From Candidatus Poribacteria bacterium (GTDB lineage Bacteria > Poribacteria > WGA-4E > WGA-3G), in assembly GCA_022821965.1 (NCBI GenBank), contig JAJECN010000059.1:1-64000 (forward strand): a stretch of DNA of 64,000 nt, given 5' to 3'. Below the pieces are notes generated by a model. The model searched no databases. It had not been told where the DNA came from and was given only the letters and a program-made list of their open reading frames with translations. The translations under genes and the position numbers were made by a program. How positions within the stretch are numbered: the stretch's first letter is position 1; the number at the start of each line of letters is the position of its first letter. This document shows, piece by piece, positions 32,589 to 41,554 of this stretch.

Positions 32589-33413
32589 TTAATTGAGGTA
32601 GGGATTCACGACCTCGCGCTCCAGTGCCAAGCCTTCCCATTCATCGTCGCCGGGTCCGTCGTAGATGAGGGTGTGGGGTCCGGCGAAACCTGCTTCTTGA
32701 GCGAGTTCAAGGCATTGCACGTAGTCTTCTTTGTCCATTTCACGCGGAGCTGCAAAGTGGGCTTTGGTATGACACGATTCTGCCCGCGAAGCGATCGCTG
32801 CGAGGTCTTCATATTTTGTATCGCCGCGCCAGTTGCCGAAGTCGAGACAGAGTCCTACCTTATCGTCTAATCCGTCTAAAATGGTGTTGACGTTTTCAGG
32901 GGTAGAGAAGATAGAGAACCAGTTTTCGCTCATCAAGCGGATGCCTGCGGTATCTGCGCGTTCAGTGAGCTGCGAGAGAACATCACGGCTCTGTGCCACG
33001 GTTTCAGCAGAAGGATCCGCTTTACCACCGATGACGCGTGCGCATTTTGCCCCGAGTTCGCCAGCAATGTCAATCCATTTTTCGATCCACGCGATGTCGC
33101 GCGCTGCGTCAGACGGATGGGTGATGTCGCCGTCATCAATCAACACGGAAAAAAGTTCAACATCAGCATCTGTGAGTGCGGCGTGAAGTTCAGCGAGATA
33201 GGACTTCTCGACAGAGGGCAGATGGAAATGGCAAATCTCTAAGGTGTGAATACCGAATTCGGCAACACGTGCCGGTAGTTCCAAAAGTGAAATAGGTCCC
33301 TGATTGTGGGTTTCGAGAGGGATTTGCATATCGTGCGCGGGTCCGGTGAATCCGGGTTTCCCGAGTTGTCGATGCAAACTCCACGTTGAGACTGAAAGAC
33401 GAGGTGTTGACAT
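32589..33413 (-). CDS. Sugar phosphate isomerase/epimerase-like TIM barrel
   Basis: 274 aa. The TIM-barrel AP-endonuclease-2 pattern is clear: LSVSTWSLHRQL at the N-terminus, FGIHTLEICHFHLPS, CARVIGGKA, IRLMSENWFS carrying a metal-ligand Glu, VGLCLDFGNWRG, ESCHTKAHFA, and GFAGPHTLIYDG. It probably acts on a phosphorylated or free sugar with a divalent cation. It lies between an AT-rich methyltransferase gene upstream and the PmoA-like gene downstream, all on the minus strand. Confidence 0.75.
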   Translation of the reverse strand: MSTPRLSVSTWSLHRQLGKPGFTGPAHDMQIPLETHNQGPISLLELPARVAEFGIHTLEICHFHLPSVEKSYLAELHAALTDADVELFSVLIDDGDITHPSDAARDIAWIEKWIDIAGELGAKCARVIGGKADPSAETVAQSRDVLSQLTERADTAGIRLMSENWFSIFSTPENVNTILDGLDDKVGLCLDFGNWRGDTKYEDLAAIASRAESCHTKAHFAAPREMDKEDYVQCLELAQEAGFAGPHTLIYDGPGDDEWEGLALEREVVNPYLN

Positions 33414-33448
33414 AGTTTTAATTCTCCAAAATTACGATCAGTAGATCG

Positions 33449-34660
33449 CTAAATATGATGCTCACCGAACAACAGTTTGAAATAGGTATCTAATCCAGAC
33501 GCTGCTTGCTGTTCCTCTATCGGTTTGATCTGAAAATGCTTTTTCAGGAAAGGGTGATGTCTAACAGTATCAGTGATGAAAGCCGATTTGTATTGTTTGA
33601 ACAGGTTATCATCTATAAGGACATCGCAATTCCCGAAATAGAAAGGAAGTCTATGCAGGTTTCTTTTGAACACATCTATGTATGCATAGTAATCTAATTT
33701 TCGTTTGTCAATTACGATTGTATTCGCACTATAGTTTTCAACAAAGGTGCGATTTCTTTTTAGGGCGTTGATGTCTCGCATTGTCCAAAAGAATAGAGGA
33801 TTATCTTTTTCGGAGTGATGGCTGTTTCCCTCCACAGATGTTGGTCGCTTCTTCTTAGGATATTTATCGACGTAACCCGTAATATAATCGAAGTCGCTAA
33901 GGCAAAAATCTTCTATAGACATTGCGTCCCGCTGGGGCTTTATCGGTGCTGCGTGCTTTTTATTCTCTTTATCTGCTATGCGGAAGCGAAAGGAGTGAAT
34001 GAAGTTGTACGCCATTCCTTGCGTGTCTCTCTGGTAAAGCGCGAGGACAATTGGGAAAGACGTGTGTTTCGCTGATTCAGGAAATTTTGAACTGCTGATG
34101 AGTAGACCGTCTATCAATCTGTAATTCGCAGTGAACTCCTTTAGGTGTCTAAAATTGGTAGGCTTGATTAAATAGGATAGTGGATGCAAAACACAAATAA
34201 GGTCTGCTTCGAGTTTACTGTAGGAACGGAGAAATGATATACCTAAGTCCCGACTTGCTATATCTTCATCGATGTCAAAATTAATGTCTTTGATACTGTG
34301 GCGAATAAGCGATGTTTTATCGTTATAGGGTGGGTTTCCAACCACTATCAAATAAGACTGCTGCGGAATCCCGAATTTTGCCCTTGATACGTCGCACAAA
34401 GCGTTCGTTTGAAAGAGACGAACGTCATCACTGTTCTTTTTAGCTACGCTGATTGCAGTTTCGTCTATATCACATCCGATTGTGATAGCCTGCCCACAAT
34501 TTTTCAGAAAATCCCCGTATCCACATGCACTATCAATGACAGTGGTCTGTGAACGGACATAAGGCTCGATCATCTCCCAAGCTATATTTACAATTTCAGG
34601 CGGCGTGTAGTAGCTACCCAAATTCACTCTACTCTCATACCCTAAATGTGCTTGACTCAT
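33449..34660 (-). CDS. N6-adenine-type DNA methyltransferase (no visible restriction partner)
   Basis: 403 aa. The order of motifs is that of gamma-type N6-adenine methyltransferases: motif X GSYYTPPEIV (15-24), motif I DSACGYGDF (43-51) for S-adenosylmethionine, and catalytic motif IV NPPY (109-112). The C-terminal half is a variable target-recognition-like region (YITGYVDKYPKKKRPTSVEG). There is no endonuclease domain and none is encoded beside it. The gene is clearly richer in A+T than its neighbours and lacks a good SD, both signs of recent acquisition. It sits 10 bp after the alpha/beta hydrolase gene. It may be an orphan regulatory methylase or a remnant of a restriction system. Confidence 0.75.
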   Translation of the reverse strand: MSQAHLGYESRVNLGSYYTPPEIVNIAWEMIEPYVRSQTTVIDSACGYGDFLKNCGQAITIGCDIDETAISVAKKNSDDVRLFQTNALCDVSRAKFGIPQQSYLIVVGNPPYNDKTSLIRHSIKDINFDIDEDIASRDLGISFLRSYSKLEADLICVLHPLSYLIKPTNFRHLKEFTANYRLIDGLLISSSKFPESAKHTSFPIVLALYQRDTQGMAYNFIHSFRFRIADKENKKHAAPIKPQRDAMSIEDFCLSDFDYITGYVDKYPKKKRPTSVEGNSHHSEKDNPLFFWTMRDINALKRNRTFVENYSANTIVIDKRKLDYYAYIDVFKRNLHRLPFYFGNCDVLIDDNLFKQYKSAFITDTVRHHPFLKKHFQIKPIEEQQAASGLDTYFKLLFGEHHI

Positions 34661-34670
34661 TTTTATTCAA

Positions 34671-35387
34671 TCACAGTTTTTGATTAATCCACGCCACGAC
34701 TTTTTCGACCATGATAGGGGTGCCGTCGTCAGAAAAGACATGGTCTACACCGGGCAGCTCGAGGAGTTCTGTCGGTTCGTTTGCGAACTGAAGGACATCA
34801 ATACTATCTTGAATTGGCACAATATCGTCTTCTGACCCGTGAACTAACAGCCATGGACCTCCAAATTTGCTTGCGTGTTTTGCGACGCTGTCAATCGTTG
34901 CCATATCGTCCATATACGCTTGTGAGAGCGGACAATCGGGTTCATCCCACATGAAGCCTTCGTCGGGTGTGACATCGCCGAATTCACGTTCCGCAAACGC
35001 TTTCGTATGCACCATTCCCGCAAGCGAGACAAGTACTTCGATGCGTTCATCTATGGAGGCACGCAACACACCGACTGCACCCGCCATGCTGTGTCCGACA
35101 TAGCAGACTTTGTATTCGCTGAGTGCGTCAATAATTTTACCGAGGTCCGCAACCTCTTTGGTGATAGTGGAATCTGTAAACGTGCCTTCCGATTCACCGT
35201 TGCCGGAGAAGGAGAAGCGCAAGGCAGAGATACCGGCCGCGGCGAGACCCTCTGCCAAAGCTACGAGAGCAGGTCTGTCTTTGTTGCCTGTAACGCCGTG
35301 TCCGATCGCTACAATTCTGTTACCCTCACCTTCGTGAAAGGTATAATCGAGGCGTTCACCGTGTTCGTTTCTAATTTCGCCAAACAT
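34671..35387 (-). CDS. Alpha/beta hydrolase
   Basis: 238 aa. The nucleophile elbow is GHSMAG (Ser100), the acid loop VHGSEDDIVP and the catalytic His in LPGVDHVFSDDG near the C-terminus, a complete Ser-Asp-His triad. The N-terminal GHGVTGNKDRPALVALAEGL and RFSFSGNGESEG are typical of cytosolic dienelactone-hydrolase/acyl-esterase-like members. The substrate is unknown. The SD is AAAGG before ATG. Confidence 0.8.
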   Translation of the reverse strand: MFGEIRNEHGERLDYTFHEGEGNRIVAIGHGVTGNKDRPALVALAEGLAAAGISALRFSFSGNGESEGTFTDSTITKEVADLGKIIDALSEYKVCYVGHSMAGAVGVLRASIDERIEVLVSLAGMVHTKAFAEREFGDVTPDEGFMWDEPDCPLSQAYMDDMATIDSVAKHASKFGGPWLLVHGSEDDIVPIQDSIDVLQFANEPTELLELPGVDHVFSDDGTPIMVEKVVAWINQKL

Positions 35388-35514
35388 AAAAGATACCTTT
35401 ACTATATTTTGTAGTTTTTGCTGTATTCTCTTAAGTCCTTAATAACTTGTTTCTCAAGATCAATTCTGATCTTAGCCCTGGTAGTATTTATCTTTACTTA
35501 GGTTAAAGCTGAGT

Positions 35515-35736
35515 TCACAACTCATCAATGTCCATCTTTTTACTATGCCCTGCTTTAATATCAGCACGGACTTTGTGTGCGAGTTGGGCGAGTTTATCTT
35601 GTGATTCCGTAAAAGCCTTATGCCATCTCTGTTCATCTTCCAGCTCTTCAAGAATCACAGCAGCAATGGCATCCTGTTCTTCAGGTGGCAGTTTATAAAC
35701 TTCGCTGAGAGCTTTTTCAAGAAGCGGTGTCATCAA
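35515..35736 (-). CDS. Small antitoxin-like protein without visible toxin
   Basis: 73 aa. LPPEEQDAIAAVILEELEDE followed by RWHKAF-x-SQDKLAQLA and a C-terminal KKMDIDEL are typical of a widespread small protein family annotated as addiction-module (RelE-partner) antitoxins. The toxin would normally follow directly, but the next ~125 bp on this strand hold only a 31-codon open frame without a start (near 35397-35490). The pair is thus broken or the protein acts alone. 60% is a fair estimate for the family call. Confidence 0.6.
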   Translation of the reverse strand: MMTPLLEKALSEVYKLPPEEQDAIAAVILEELEDEQRWHKAFTESQDKLAQLAHKVRADIKAGHSKKMDIDEL

Positions 35737-35754
35737 TGCTTTGGACGTAGAAAG

Positions 35755-35875
35755 CTTTGACTTTAGTCAAAGTTGGAAACGCCGTCTCCTGTTTTTCACA
35801 AGTTTGTTGATAGGTAGATGTACTTCTACTGTGCACCTACCTATAGTCGTAATGTGTGCGGCACGAATGCCGCAC
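35755..35875. other. Hairpin-rich spacer between the antitoxin-like gene and the Mo-hydroxylase operon
   Basis: Three inverted repeats lie in a row: CTTTGAC/GTCAAAG (35755-35772, 4-nt loop), ATAGGTAG/CTACCTAT (about 35812-35844) and GTGCGGCA/TGCCGCAC (35856-35875, loop CGAA). The last follows the stop of the large-subunit gene at 35896 and could end that transcript; no U-run is present. Confidence 0.45.
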
Positions 35876-35895
35876 AAATATCGTTGTGTGACGAA

Positions 35896-38199
35896 CTACG
35901 CGCCATGCCCGTTGTTCTTTAGGGCATCAACAACCTTCTCAGGTTTAATCGGTAACTCGTTAATCCGCACACCGACGGCATCTTTGACGGCGTTTGCCAT
36001 CGTTGCTAACGTTGGCGTGATGGGCGGTTCACCGACACCTTTGGCACCATAGGGACCGTTCGGTGCTGGCACTTCGACGATAACGGACTCTACTGTTGGG
36101 AGGTCTGCTGAAGTTGGAACGCGGTAATCAACAAAGCCGGGATTGATGTTGCCTTCTTCACCGTATTGCATCTCTTCCATCATTGCCCATGCGTAGCCTT
36201 GTACTGTTCCACCTTCGATCTGCCCTTCAACCGCCATTGGGTTGATAGCGAAGCCGACATCTTGCGAAGCGACGAGTTTGAGAACTCTGGTTCTGCCGGT
36301 GTCTGGGTCTACCTCAACTTTGGCGATCTGCGCCGCGAGTGCGGGTGTACTGGGTTGCCGCGCGAAGGAGCCTTTTCCAACGATAGGTCCGCCGGTTGTG
36401 GACAGACTATACGCCGCGAGTTCGCCCAATGAAATCGACTTCGGCGGGTCAGCTGAGATAACGTGAACCTCTCCGTCTCTGAGTTCGAGGTTGTCTACAT
36501 TCATATTGAGCCGTTCTGAAGCAAGTTCCAAGATGCGTCGATGCGCATCTTCAGCCGCTAACTTAGCAGTGTTGCCCATTGTAAAGGTGACAACGCTTCC
36601 GCCTGAACCGGTGGAATAGGGTGCGGAATCTGTGTCGCCGCGTCGAATTGTAACGCTTTCATACGGCACTGTCAGGATTTCGGCGATAATCTGGGAAATT
36701 GCTGTATCTGTTCCCGTGATGTCCATGGATCCGTGGAAGATACGAACACTACCATCTTCGTGGACAGAAACGTAGACACCACCGGGTCCACAGCCGTTCG
36801 TCCAATCCCCAACGGCAACGCCCCATCCTTGGTTTTCATTGACTTCACGATCCCACCATCCGGCGGCATCGGCAACGGCTTCCAAAGTCTCTTTGTACCC
36901 GACTTTCGGTTCAGCTGCGCCTGCGGGGATGGCATCACCTTCTTCGCGCATATTCATCAGACGGAATTTAACGGGATCCATGCCGATGCGTTCCGCGATC
37001 TCGTCAAGTTGGGATTCACCTGCGAAAATGGCTTGGGGTGCACCCGGTGCCCTATAGGCAGCTGTGCCGGATTTGTTGGTGTGGACCCCGTAAGCACTTA
37101 TCTTGAGATTCGGAATCTTGTAGACCCCTCGGACTCGGATCGTGCTTCCGATGGAGGCACCAGAGACGGAACCGGAATCCCAAAAGGCGAGTGCTTCGCG
37201 TGCGAGGATGTGCCCGTCCTTCGTTGCACCTGTTTTGAGTTTGATAACACATCCGGGTGCGGGTCTGCCATCGGTGAATTCTTCTTCACGCGTCATCTGC
37301 ACACGAACTGGACGCCCTGTTTTCTGTGAGAGCAGTACGGCTGGAATGTGTGTAATGATAACACCGAAACGTCCACCAAAACCACCGCCCATTGTTGTGC
37401 CAATGACGTTGATTTGTGTCAACGGAATACCGAGCGTTCCAGCGATACCGGAACGGATAGCAAACGGACCTTGGGTGGATGCCCAGACAGTAATTTTACC
37501 AGATGAATCTGCACTGGCAACGGAGACGTGCGGTTCCATATAGGTTTGGTGCACTCTCGGAATCACATACGTATCTTCAACAACGACATCAGATTCAGCA
37601 AATCCTTTTTCAACATCACCTGCATCGGAGTGGCTTTCGGCAGAGATGTTATAGTAGACTTCATCGGGATAGTCCTCTAATTCTGCTTCAAGTTTACTGA
37701 TTTCGTTGCTGTGATCGTTCTCTTTATCTCGAGAGAGTTTCCGGATTTGTGTGCTGATTTCTCGCCGATTCGGTCCGTCCTTTGTATCATCGCCGTGAAG
37801 TCTCGGTGCGGAAGGCTTGATCGCTTCCATAACGTCCTGCACGACCGGTAAAACTTCGTATTCAATCTTAATGAGTTCGGCGGCTTCCTCAGCGATATCT
37901 GGATCGCTTGCTGCAACGGCAGCAAGCGGTTCGCCCAAATAAAGTACTTTATCGGTAGCGAAAACTCTTCTGCCACTTGGCACGTCATCTTGCGTAATAA
38001 TCGCCCTAACGCCTGGGAGTTTTTCGGCTTCGCTGGTGTCGATGCTGAGTATATTGGCGTGTGCCTGTTTACTACGGACGATTTTGCCGTAGAGCATACC
38101 GGGCGGATGGACATCTGCACCGTATTGGGCAGCACCCGTCACTTTCTCGACTGCATCAACCCGTGCGACCTTTTGCCCAACAACAGTATATTCTGACAT
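35896..38199 (-). CDS. Molybdenum hydroxylase large subunit (xanthine-dehydrogenase type)
   Basis: 767 aa, normal length. The N-terminal domain (KVTGAAQYGADVHPPGMLYGKIVRS) and the molybdopterin-binding part (TMGGGFGGRFG, AYRAPGAPQAIFAGESQLDE, GVGEPPITPTLATMANAV) mark the CoxL/XdhA superfamily. The Glu in GVGEPP corresponds to the general base. The CO-dehydrogenase active-loop AYRCSFR is absent, so it is a xanthine/aldehyde-type hydroxylase with unknown substrate. A charged insertion (~140-175, NRREISTQIRKLSRDKENDH) is unusual. It works with the FAD subunit (39299) and the 2Fe-2S subunit (38758) upstream. The SD is AAAGGAG. Confidence 0.85.
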   Translation of the reverse strand: MSEYTVVGQKVARVDAVEKVTGAAQYGADVHPPGMLYGKIVRSKQAHANILSIDTSEAEKLPGVRAIITQDDVPSGRRVFATDKVLYLGEPLAAVAASDPDIAEEAAELIKIEYEVLPVVQDVMEAIKPSAPRLHGDDTKDGPNRREISTQIRKLSRDKENDHSNEISKLEAELEDYPDEVYYNISAESHSDAGDVEKGFAESDVVVEDTYVIPRVHQTYMEPHVSVASADSSGKITVWASTQGPFAIRSGIAGTLGIPLTQINVIGTTMGGGFGGRFGVIITHIPAVLLSQKTGRPVRVQMTREEEFTDGRPAPGCVIKLKTGATKDGHILAREALAFWDSGSVSGASIGSTIRVRGVYKIPNLKISAYGVHTNKSGTAAYRAPGAPQAIFAGESQLDEIAERIGMDPVKFRLMNMREEGDAIPAGAAEPKVGYKETLEAVADAAGWWDREVNENQGWGVAVGDWTNGCGPGGVYVSVHEDGSVRIFHGSMDITGTDTAISQIIAEILTVPYESVTIRRGDTDSAPYSTGSGGSVVTFTMGNTAKLAAEDAHRRILELASERLNMNVDNLELRDGEVHVISADPPKSISLGELAAYSLSTTGGPIVGKGSFARQPSTPALAAQIAKVEVDPDTGRTRVLKLVASQDVGFAINPMAVEGQIEGGTVQGYAWAMMEEMQYGEEGNINPGFVDYRVPTSADLPTVESVIVEVPAPNGPYGAKGVGEPPITPTLATMANAVKDAVGVRINELPIKPEKVVDALKNNGHGA

Positions 38200-38218
38200 C
38201 TCGATCTCCTTTCTTATT

Positions 38219-38396
38219 GGTTGTCAGTTATCAGTTCGGTTTTTCTGCGAAAAACCTTTCAGTTCTTAGTATGCTTCGCAGTGAGAACGGTTGTCAGTCG
38301 CCAGTTGTCAGTCAGAGAGATGCTGTAGGATACATCAAAAGCAACCACCACAAGATGTTAACTGATAACTGATAACCGACAACTGAAAACTATTCC
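38219..38396. repeat. Heptamer-iterated inverted-repeat element inside the Mo-hydroxylase operon
   Basis: The left end TTGTCAGTTATCAGTT and right end AACTGATAACTGATAACC with CAACTGAAAACT are complementary arrays of ~7-bp units. The interior has a second pair (CGGTTTTTCTGCG / CGCAGTGAGAACGG partly). It separates the zinc-ribbon and large-subunit genes. Confidence 0.6.
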
Positions 38397-38407
38397 ACTG
38401 ATAACTA

Positions 38408-38638
38408 TTATGCACTTGCAACGAGGTGGTGGAGTTTACCGCGTCCGATAGCAGTGTTACATCTTTTACAGACTTTCACAGTCTCCTCACCAACTTCTCG
38501 TTCATAGAGCACTTTCACACCGGTGCGTTCACAAACTGGACAGGTTCCACGACCGTTATTATATTCGCCTTGGTGGACGGTTCCATTTGGATCGACATAG
38601 AGGTGTCTTATGCCTGTTCCACGATGCGTCTTTGCCAT
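38408..38638 (-). CDS. Small zinc-ribbon protein
   Basis: 76 aa with a good SD (AGGAGAAAAA). Two CxxC knuckles, CPVC and CKRC, about 30 residues apart, form a likely zinc ribbon; the rest is basic. The function is unknown. It lies between the 2Fe-2S and molybdopterin subunit genes of a Mo-hydroxylase, bounded on both sides by inverted-repeat elements. That could mean a role in maturation of the enzyme, or just an unrelated gene moved in with the repeats. Confidence 0.65.
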   Translation of the reverse strand: MAKTHRGTGIRHLYVDPNGTVHQGEYNNGRGTCPVCERTGVKVLYEREVGEETVKVCKRCNTAIGRGKLHHLVASA

Positions 38639-38653
38639 TTTTTCTCCTAACGT

Positions 38654-38750
38654 TGGCTATCAGCAATTGGCTTTCGGATATCGGTGAAGAGGATTTCTTG
38701 TTCAGTTACGCCCCTTGCTGACTTCCGATGACTGATGGCTGATGGCTATT
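38654..38750. repeat. Heptamer-iterated inverted-repeat element
   Basis: The left end GGCTATCAGCAATTGGCTTTCGG and right end TTGCTGACTTCCGATGACTGATGGCTGATGGC are imperfect complements with a ~7-bp period. It is the same type as at 3657, 38219 and 53104, with a different unit sequence. Confidence 0.5.
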
Positions 38751-38757
38751 TTAAAGT

Positions 38758-39228
38758 TTAGCGGATCTCTTCTGCCGCTTGCAAAATTGCTTCAAGAATT
38801 TTTGTATATCCGGTACAACGGCATATATTCCCCCCGAGCGCGTGTCTGAATTCCTCTTCGCTCCGATTGGGGTTCTCATCTAAGAGTACCTTTGATGCCA
38901 TTATAAAACCCGGCGTACAGAAACCGCACTGATAACCGCCTGTGTTAATAAATGCTTGTTGAACGGGATGGAGTTCACCATCGCTAGCGAGACCTTCAAT
39001 GGTCGTAATCTCTTTGCCAGAGGCGGTGACACCGAGTACCATACAGGATGTGACAGCTTTACCATCAACGATAACAGTGCAAGCACCGCAGTCGCCTGTG
39101 CTACATCCCTCTTTGGTACCTGTCAAACCGATCGTATCGCGAAGCACAGCGAGTAGGGTTTTGCGCGGTTCAATAAGTAAATCGTGTTCGTCTCCATTAA
39201 CCGTTAGACTGACAGAGTGTTTTGCCAT
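38758..39228 (-). CDS. Molybdenum hydroxylase [2Fe-2S] subunit
   Basis: 156 aa, typical for CoxS/XdhC-type subunits. The plant-type ferredoxin cluster is C-x4-C-x2-C (GCSTGDCGACTV) plus an upstream-spaced Cys further on. The second cluster uses CGFCTPG and CRCTGY in the helical C-terminal domain. It passes electrons from the molybdenum site to the FAD subunit. The SD AAGGAG is close to the ATG. It lies 70 bp downstream of the FAD subunit gene in one operon. Confidence 0.9.
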   Translation of the reverse strand: MAKHSVSLTVNGDEHDLLIEPRKTLLAVLRDTIGLTGTKEGCSTGDCGACTVIVDGKAVTSCMVLGVTASGKEITTIEGLASDGELHPVQQAFINTGGYQCGFCTPGFIMASKVLLDENPNRSEEEFRHALGGNICRCTGYTKILEAILQAAEEIR

Positions 39229-39298
39229 ATTCTTTTCTCCTTGACTTATGCGATGCGAGGTGTGAGCGTCAGTCCTCGCGTCAGATATGAATGCTTCT

Positions 39299-40153
39299 TT
39301 ATCCTCTTGCTCTTTCTAAAGCCTGCTGGATGGTTCGCCTTGTAAGGACATCGACCATCTCCTTGCGATGTTCAGCGGAGCACCGTAGATCAGATATAGG
39401 ACTGGATGCGGCTGCCGCCGCTTCGCCTGCTTGTTCCACAAGTTCTGCTGTAGGTGCGTTTCCGTTTAGGAGGTTCTCTGCTGCTGTCGCGCGAATCGGT
39501 GTAGGAGCAACGGCGGCAAGCCCAATTCGGGCATCTGTGATTGTCCCGTTGTCTAAATTGATAGCGGCCGCAACACCGATAAACGCCAAATCCATGACTT
39601 CACGGATTTTGTGCTTGATATAGTGCGAACCGGATGCGGGACTTGGTAGACGAAAGCGTGTGATTATCTCACCGGGTGCTAAGACGGTCTGCCCGGGTCC
39701 GGTGAAAAGTTCGTCAATTGGCACGGAGCGTTCACCATCGGCACTTGCAATATCGACCTGTGCATCAGCGACAAGCAAGCCTGCGACTGTGTCTGCTGCT
39801 GGGGAGGCGTGCGCGATGTTTCCGCCGATAGTTGCCAGATTTCGAATTTGTATAGAGCCGATTTCTGATGCCCCTTCTGCCAGTGCGGTGTGGTGTTGCT
39901 GAATATCAGCGGATAGTTCAACTTCCCGCACCTTCGCCATCGCACCAATGCTGATGCTATTATCGGCTTCAGTGGTGATGCCAGTCAACCCCGGAATCTT
40001 CTGTAGGCTGATTACAGACTGTGGTGTCTCGGTGAGTGCCTTCATACCGATAACGAGGTCTGTCCCACCGGCGAGGAGTTGCGCATGCTCCTGTGCAAAC
40101 AGACGGGATGCTTCTGCGACGGTGGTGGGTTCAAAAAACTCAAAACTTCTCAA
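39299..40153 (-). CDS. Molybdenum hydroxylase FAD-binding subunit
   Basis: 284 aa, CoxM/XdhB type. FAD-contact motifs are LLAGGTDLVIGMK (~31-43), ATIGGNIAHASPAAD (~110) and the C-terminal CO-deh-flav domain (HYIKHKIREVMDLAFIGVAAAI). The most plausible start is a TTG at 40153 with GGAGG eight bases before it; there is no ATG nearby. It is the first gene of the Mo-hydroxylase operon, with its own promoter at 40234-40262. Confidence 0.85.
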   Translation of the reverse strand: MRSFEFFEPTTVAEASRLFAQEHAQLLAGGTDLVIGMKALTETPQSVISLQKIPGLTGITTEADNSISIGAMAKVREVELSADIQQHHTALAEGASEIGSIQIRNLATIGGNIAHASPAADTVAGLLVADAQVDIASADGERSVPIDELFTGPGQTVLAPGEIITRFRLPSPASGSHYIKHKIREVMDLAFIGVAAAINLDNGTITDARIGLAAVAPTPIRATAAENLLNGNAPTAELVEQAGEAAAAASSPISDLRCSAEHRKEMVDVLTRRTIQQALERARG

Positions 40154-40233
40154 ATTTAATCCTCCATTTCATGTTCCTTCGAGGTAATACGTTCGACCCG
40201 TATATATTTCCGTGCACCCAACGACACTTTAAA

Positions 40234-40262
40234 AGGATACCCGATTAGGGGCTATTTGTCAA
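40234..40262 (-). promoter_or_regulatory. Promoter for the Mo-hydroxylase operon
   Basis: Minus strand TTGACA (40257-40262), 17-bp spacer, TATCCT (40234-40239), about 70 nt before the TTG start of the FAD subunit gene. Confidence 0.55.
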
Positions 40263-40285
40263 CCTTAAATTCATTGGGTGTTCCG

Positions 40286-41530
40286 TTATGGAATGTGCCA
40301 ACCTGGTATCGGTTCGGCACGGAGTCCTTCGAGTTCATAAAGCTCTTCTACGCTGATTTCGCGTCCGAGTTTCGCTGACAGGAGCGAACCGCTCATGATC
40401 TCTGTCACCTTCAAACCGACATCGCCGTTGCTGGCGGGTTGCGCGTCACTGTTACAGGCATCAAGGAAATCCCGGAACTTATCGGGGAAGGGTCTATCTG
40501 GCAGCTCCAACGGCGTTTCGACGAGGTCGCTTTGATAACGTCTGCGGTTACCCTGATCGTCGGTATCCCATTTCCCTTTTTCAAGGAAAAGTTTATTGCC
40601 GCTGAACGAACCTTTAGAACCAAAAATAAAAATGCCTTGCGGTTGCTCAGCCATATTGCTTGCCCAACCGTGTTCATACGTAAACGACATGCCGTTGGTG
40701 AATCGGACAAAAATTGACACGTGTTCCTCAACGTCGTTGATCTCTTCACCCGTGTATTCAGGGAGCATCCCACGATAAGCGATCCCACTGATTGTGGCGG
40801 GTTGTGGAGAACCGAGCAGATAGATGGAGCGGTTGATATCATAGACACCTGTGTCGTATACCGTGCCACCACCGCTATAGACGGAGTTGAGGAACCACCT
40901 GCCGAAGCCGAACATATCTACATTAGGTCTGCCGCGAACGCGGTAACTCGTGAGTCTGCCGTAATAGACATCGCCGAGTTTTCCAGAGGTGATATAGTCC
41001 CGGATGGCGTAACTCGTTGGGTCGAGGCATGTGCCACCGCTCTGATATGCGAGTTTAACGCCTGCTGCATCGCAAGCATCACGCATATTTCGCGCCTCTG
41101 TCGCCGTACGTGCCATCGGTTTTTCGCAAAAGACGTGTTTCCCAGCCTGCGCAGCTGCAACGGTCGGTCCTTCATGGACAAACGGCGGTGTCGCAAGACT
41201 AACGGCATCTAAATCGCATTCCTTGATCATCTCATTGTAGTCGCTGAAGATTTTGACACCGTTGTCGGCATATTCTGCCCAGAGTGCCGCGTTTGCTTTC
41301 AGTTCCTCGCGTGCTTCCGCTGTGTCTGCCTTTTCTGCTTCCTCAGTTGCGGCTTTTGCGCGTGACGCTGCACCCGACAGGACTTCTGCGTGGCGACGTT
41401 TTACATTCGCATCCACTGTGTCGCAGACGGCAACAATTTCGGCGTGCTGCGGATGTGCGAGATACCCGTTGACATGTGAACCAGATATCATACCGCATCC
41501 GATAAGCCCGATTTTAATCCGTTTTGCCAT
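40286..41530 (-). CDS. Gfo/Idh/MocA-family oxidoreductase
   Basis: 414 aa. The N-terminal Rossmann fold has IGLIGCGMISGSH for NAD(P), followed by AVCDTVDAN and the EKP motif (HVFCEKPMA) with the catalytic Lys. The C-terminal beta-sheet domain (GVYDINRSIYLLGSPQP) is typical. An extra Ala/Glu-rich helix (~45-75, SRAKAATEEAEKADTAEARE) is inserted in the Rossmann part. These enzymes oxidise or reduce sugars, inositols and derivatives. The SD is AAGGAG. The HpcH-type aldolase gene lies 24 bp upstream in the same operon. Confidence 0.85.
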   Translation of the reverse strand: MAKRIKIGLIGCGMISGSHVNGYLAHPQHAEIVAVCDTVDANVKRRHAEVLSGAASRAKAATEEAEKADTAEAREELKANAALWAEYADNGVKIFSDYNEMIKECDLDAVSLATPPFVHEGPTVAAAQAGKHVFCEKPMARTATEARNMRDACDAAGVKLAYQSGGTCLDPTSYAIRDYITSGKLGDVYYGRLTSYRVRGRPNVDMFGFGRWFLNSVYSGGGTVYDTGVYDINRSIYLLGSPQPATISGIAYRGMLPEYTGEEINDVEEHVSIFVRFTNGMSFTYEHGWASNMAEQPQGIFIFGSKGSFSGNKLFLEKGKWDTDDQGNRRRYQSDLVETPLELPDRPFPDKFRDFLDACNSDAQPASNGDVGLKVTEIMSGSLLSAKLGREISVEELYELEGLRAEPIPGWHIP

Positions 41531-41554
41531 TATGATGCTCCTTAAGTTCCGGTT

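Noticed and set aside
36166-37543. Plus-strand open frames across the Mo-hydroxylase large subunit
   Set aside because: Antisense shadows of a strongly supported 767-aa gene.
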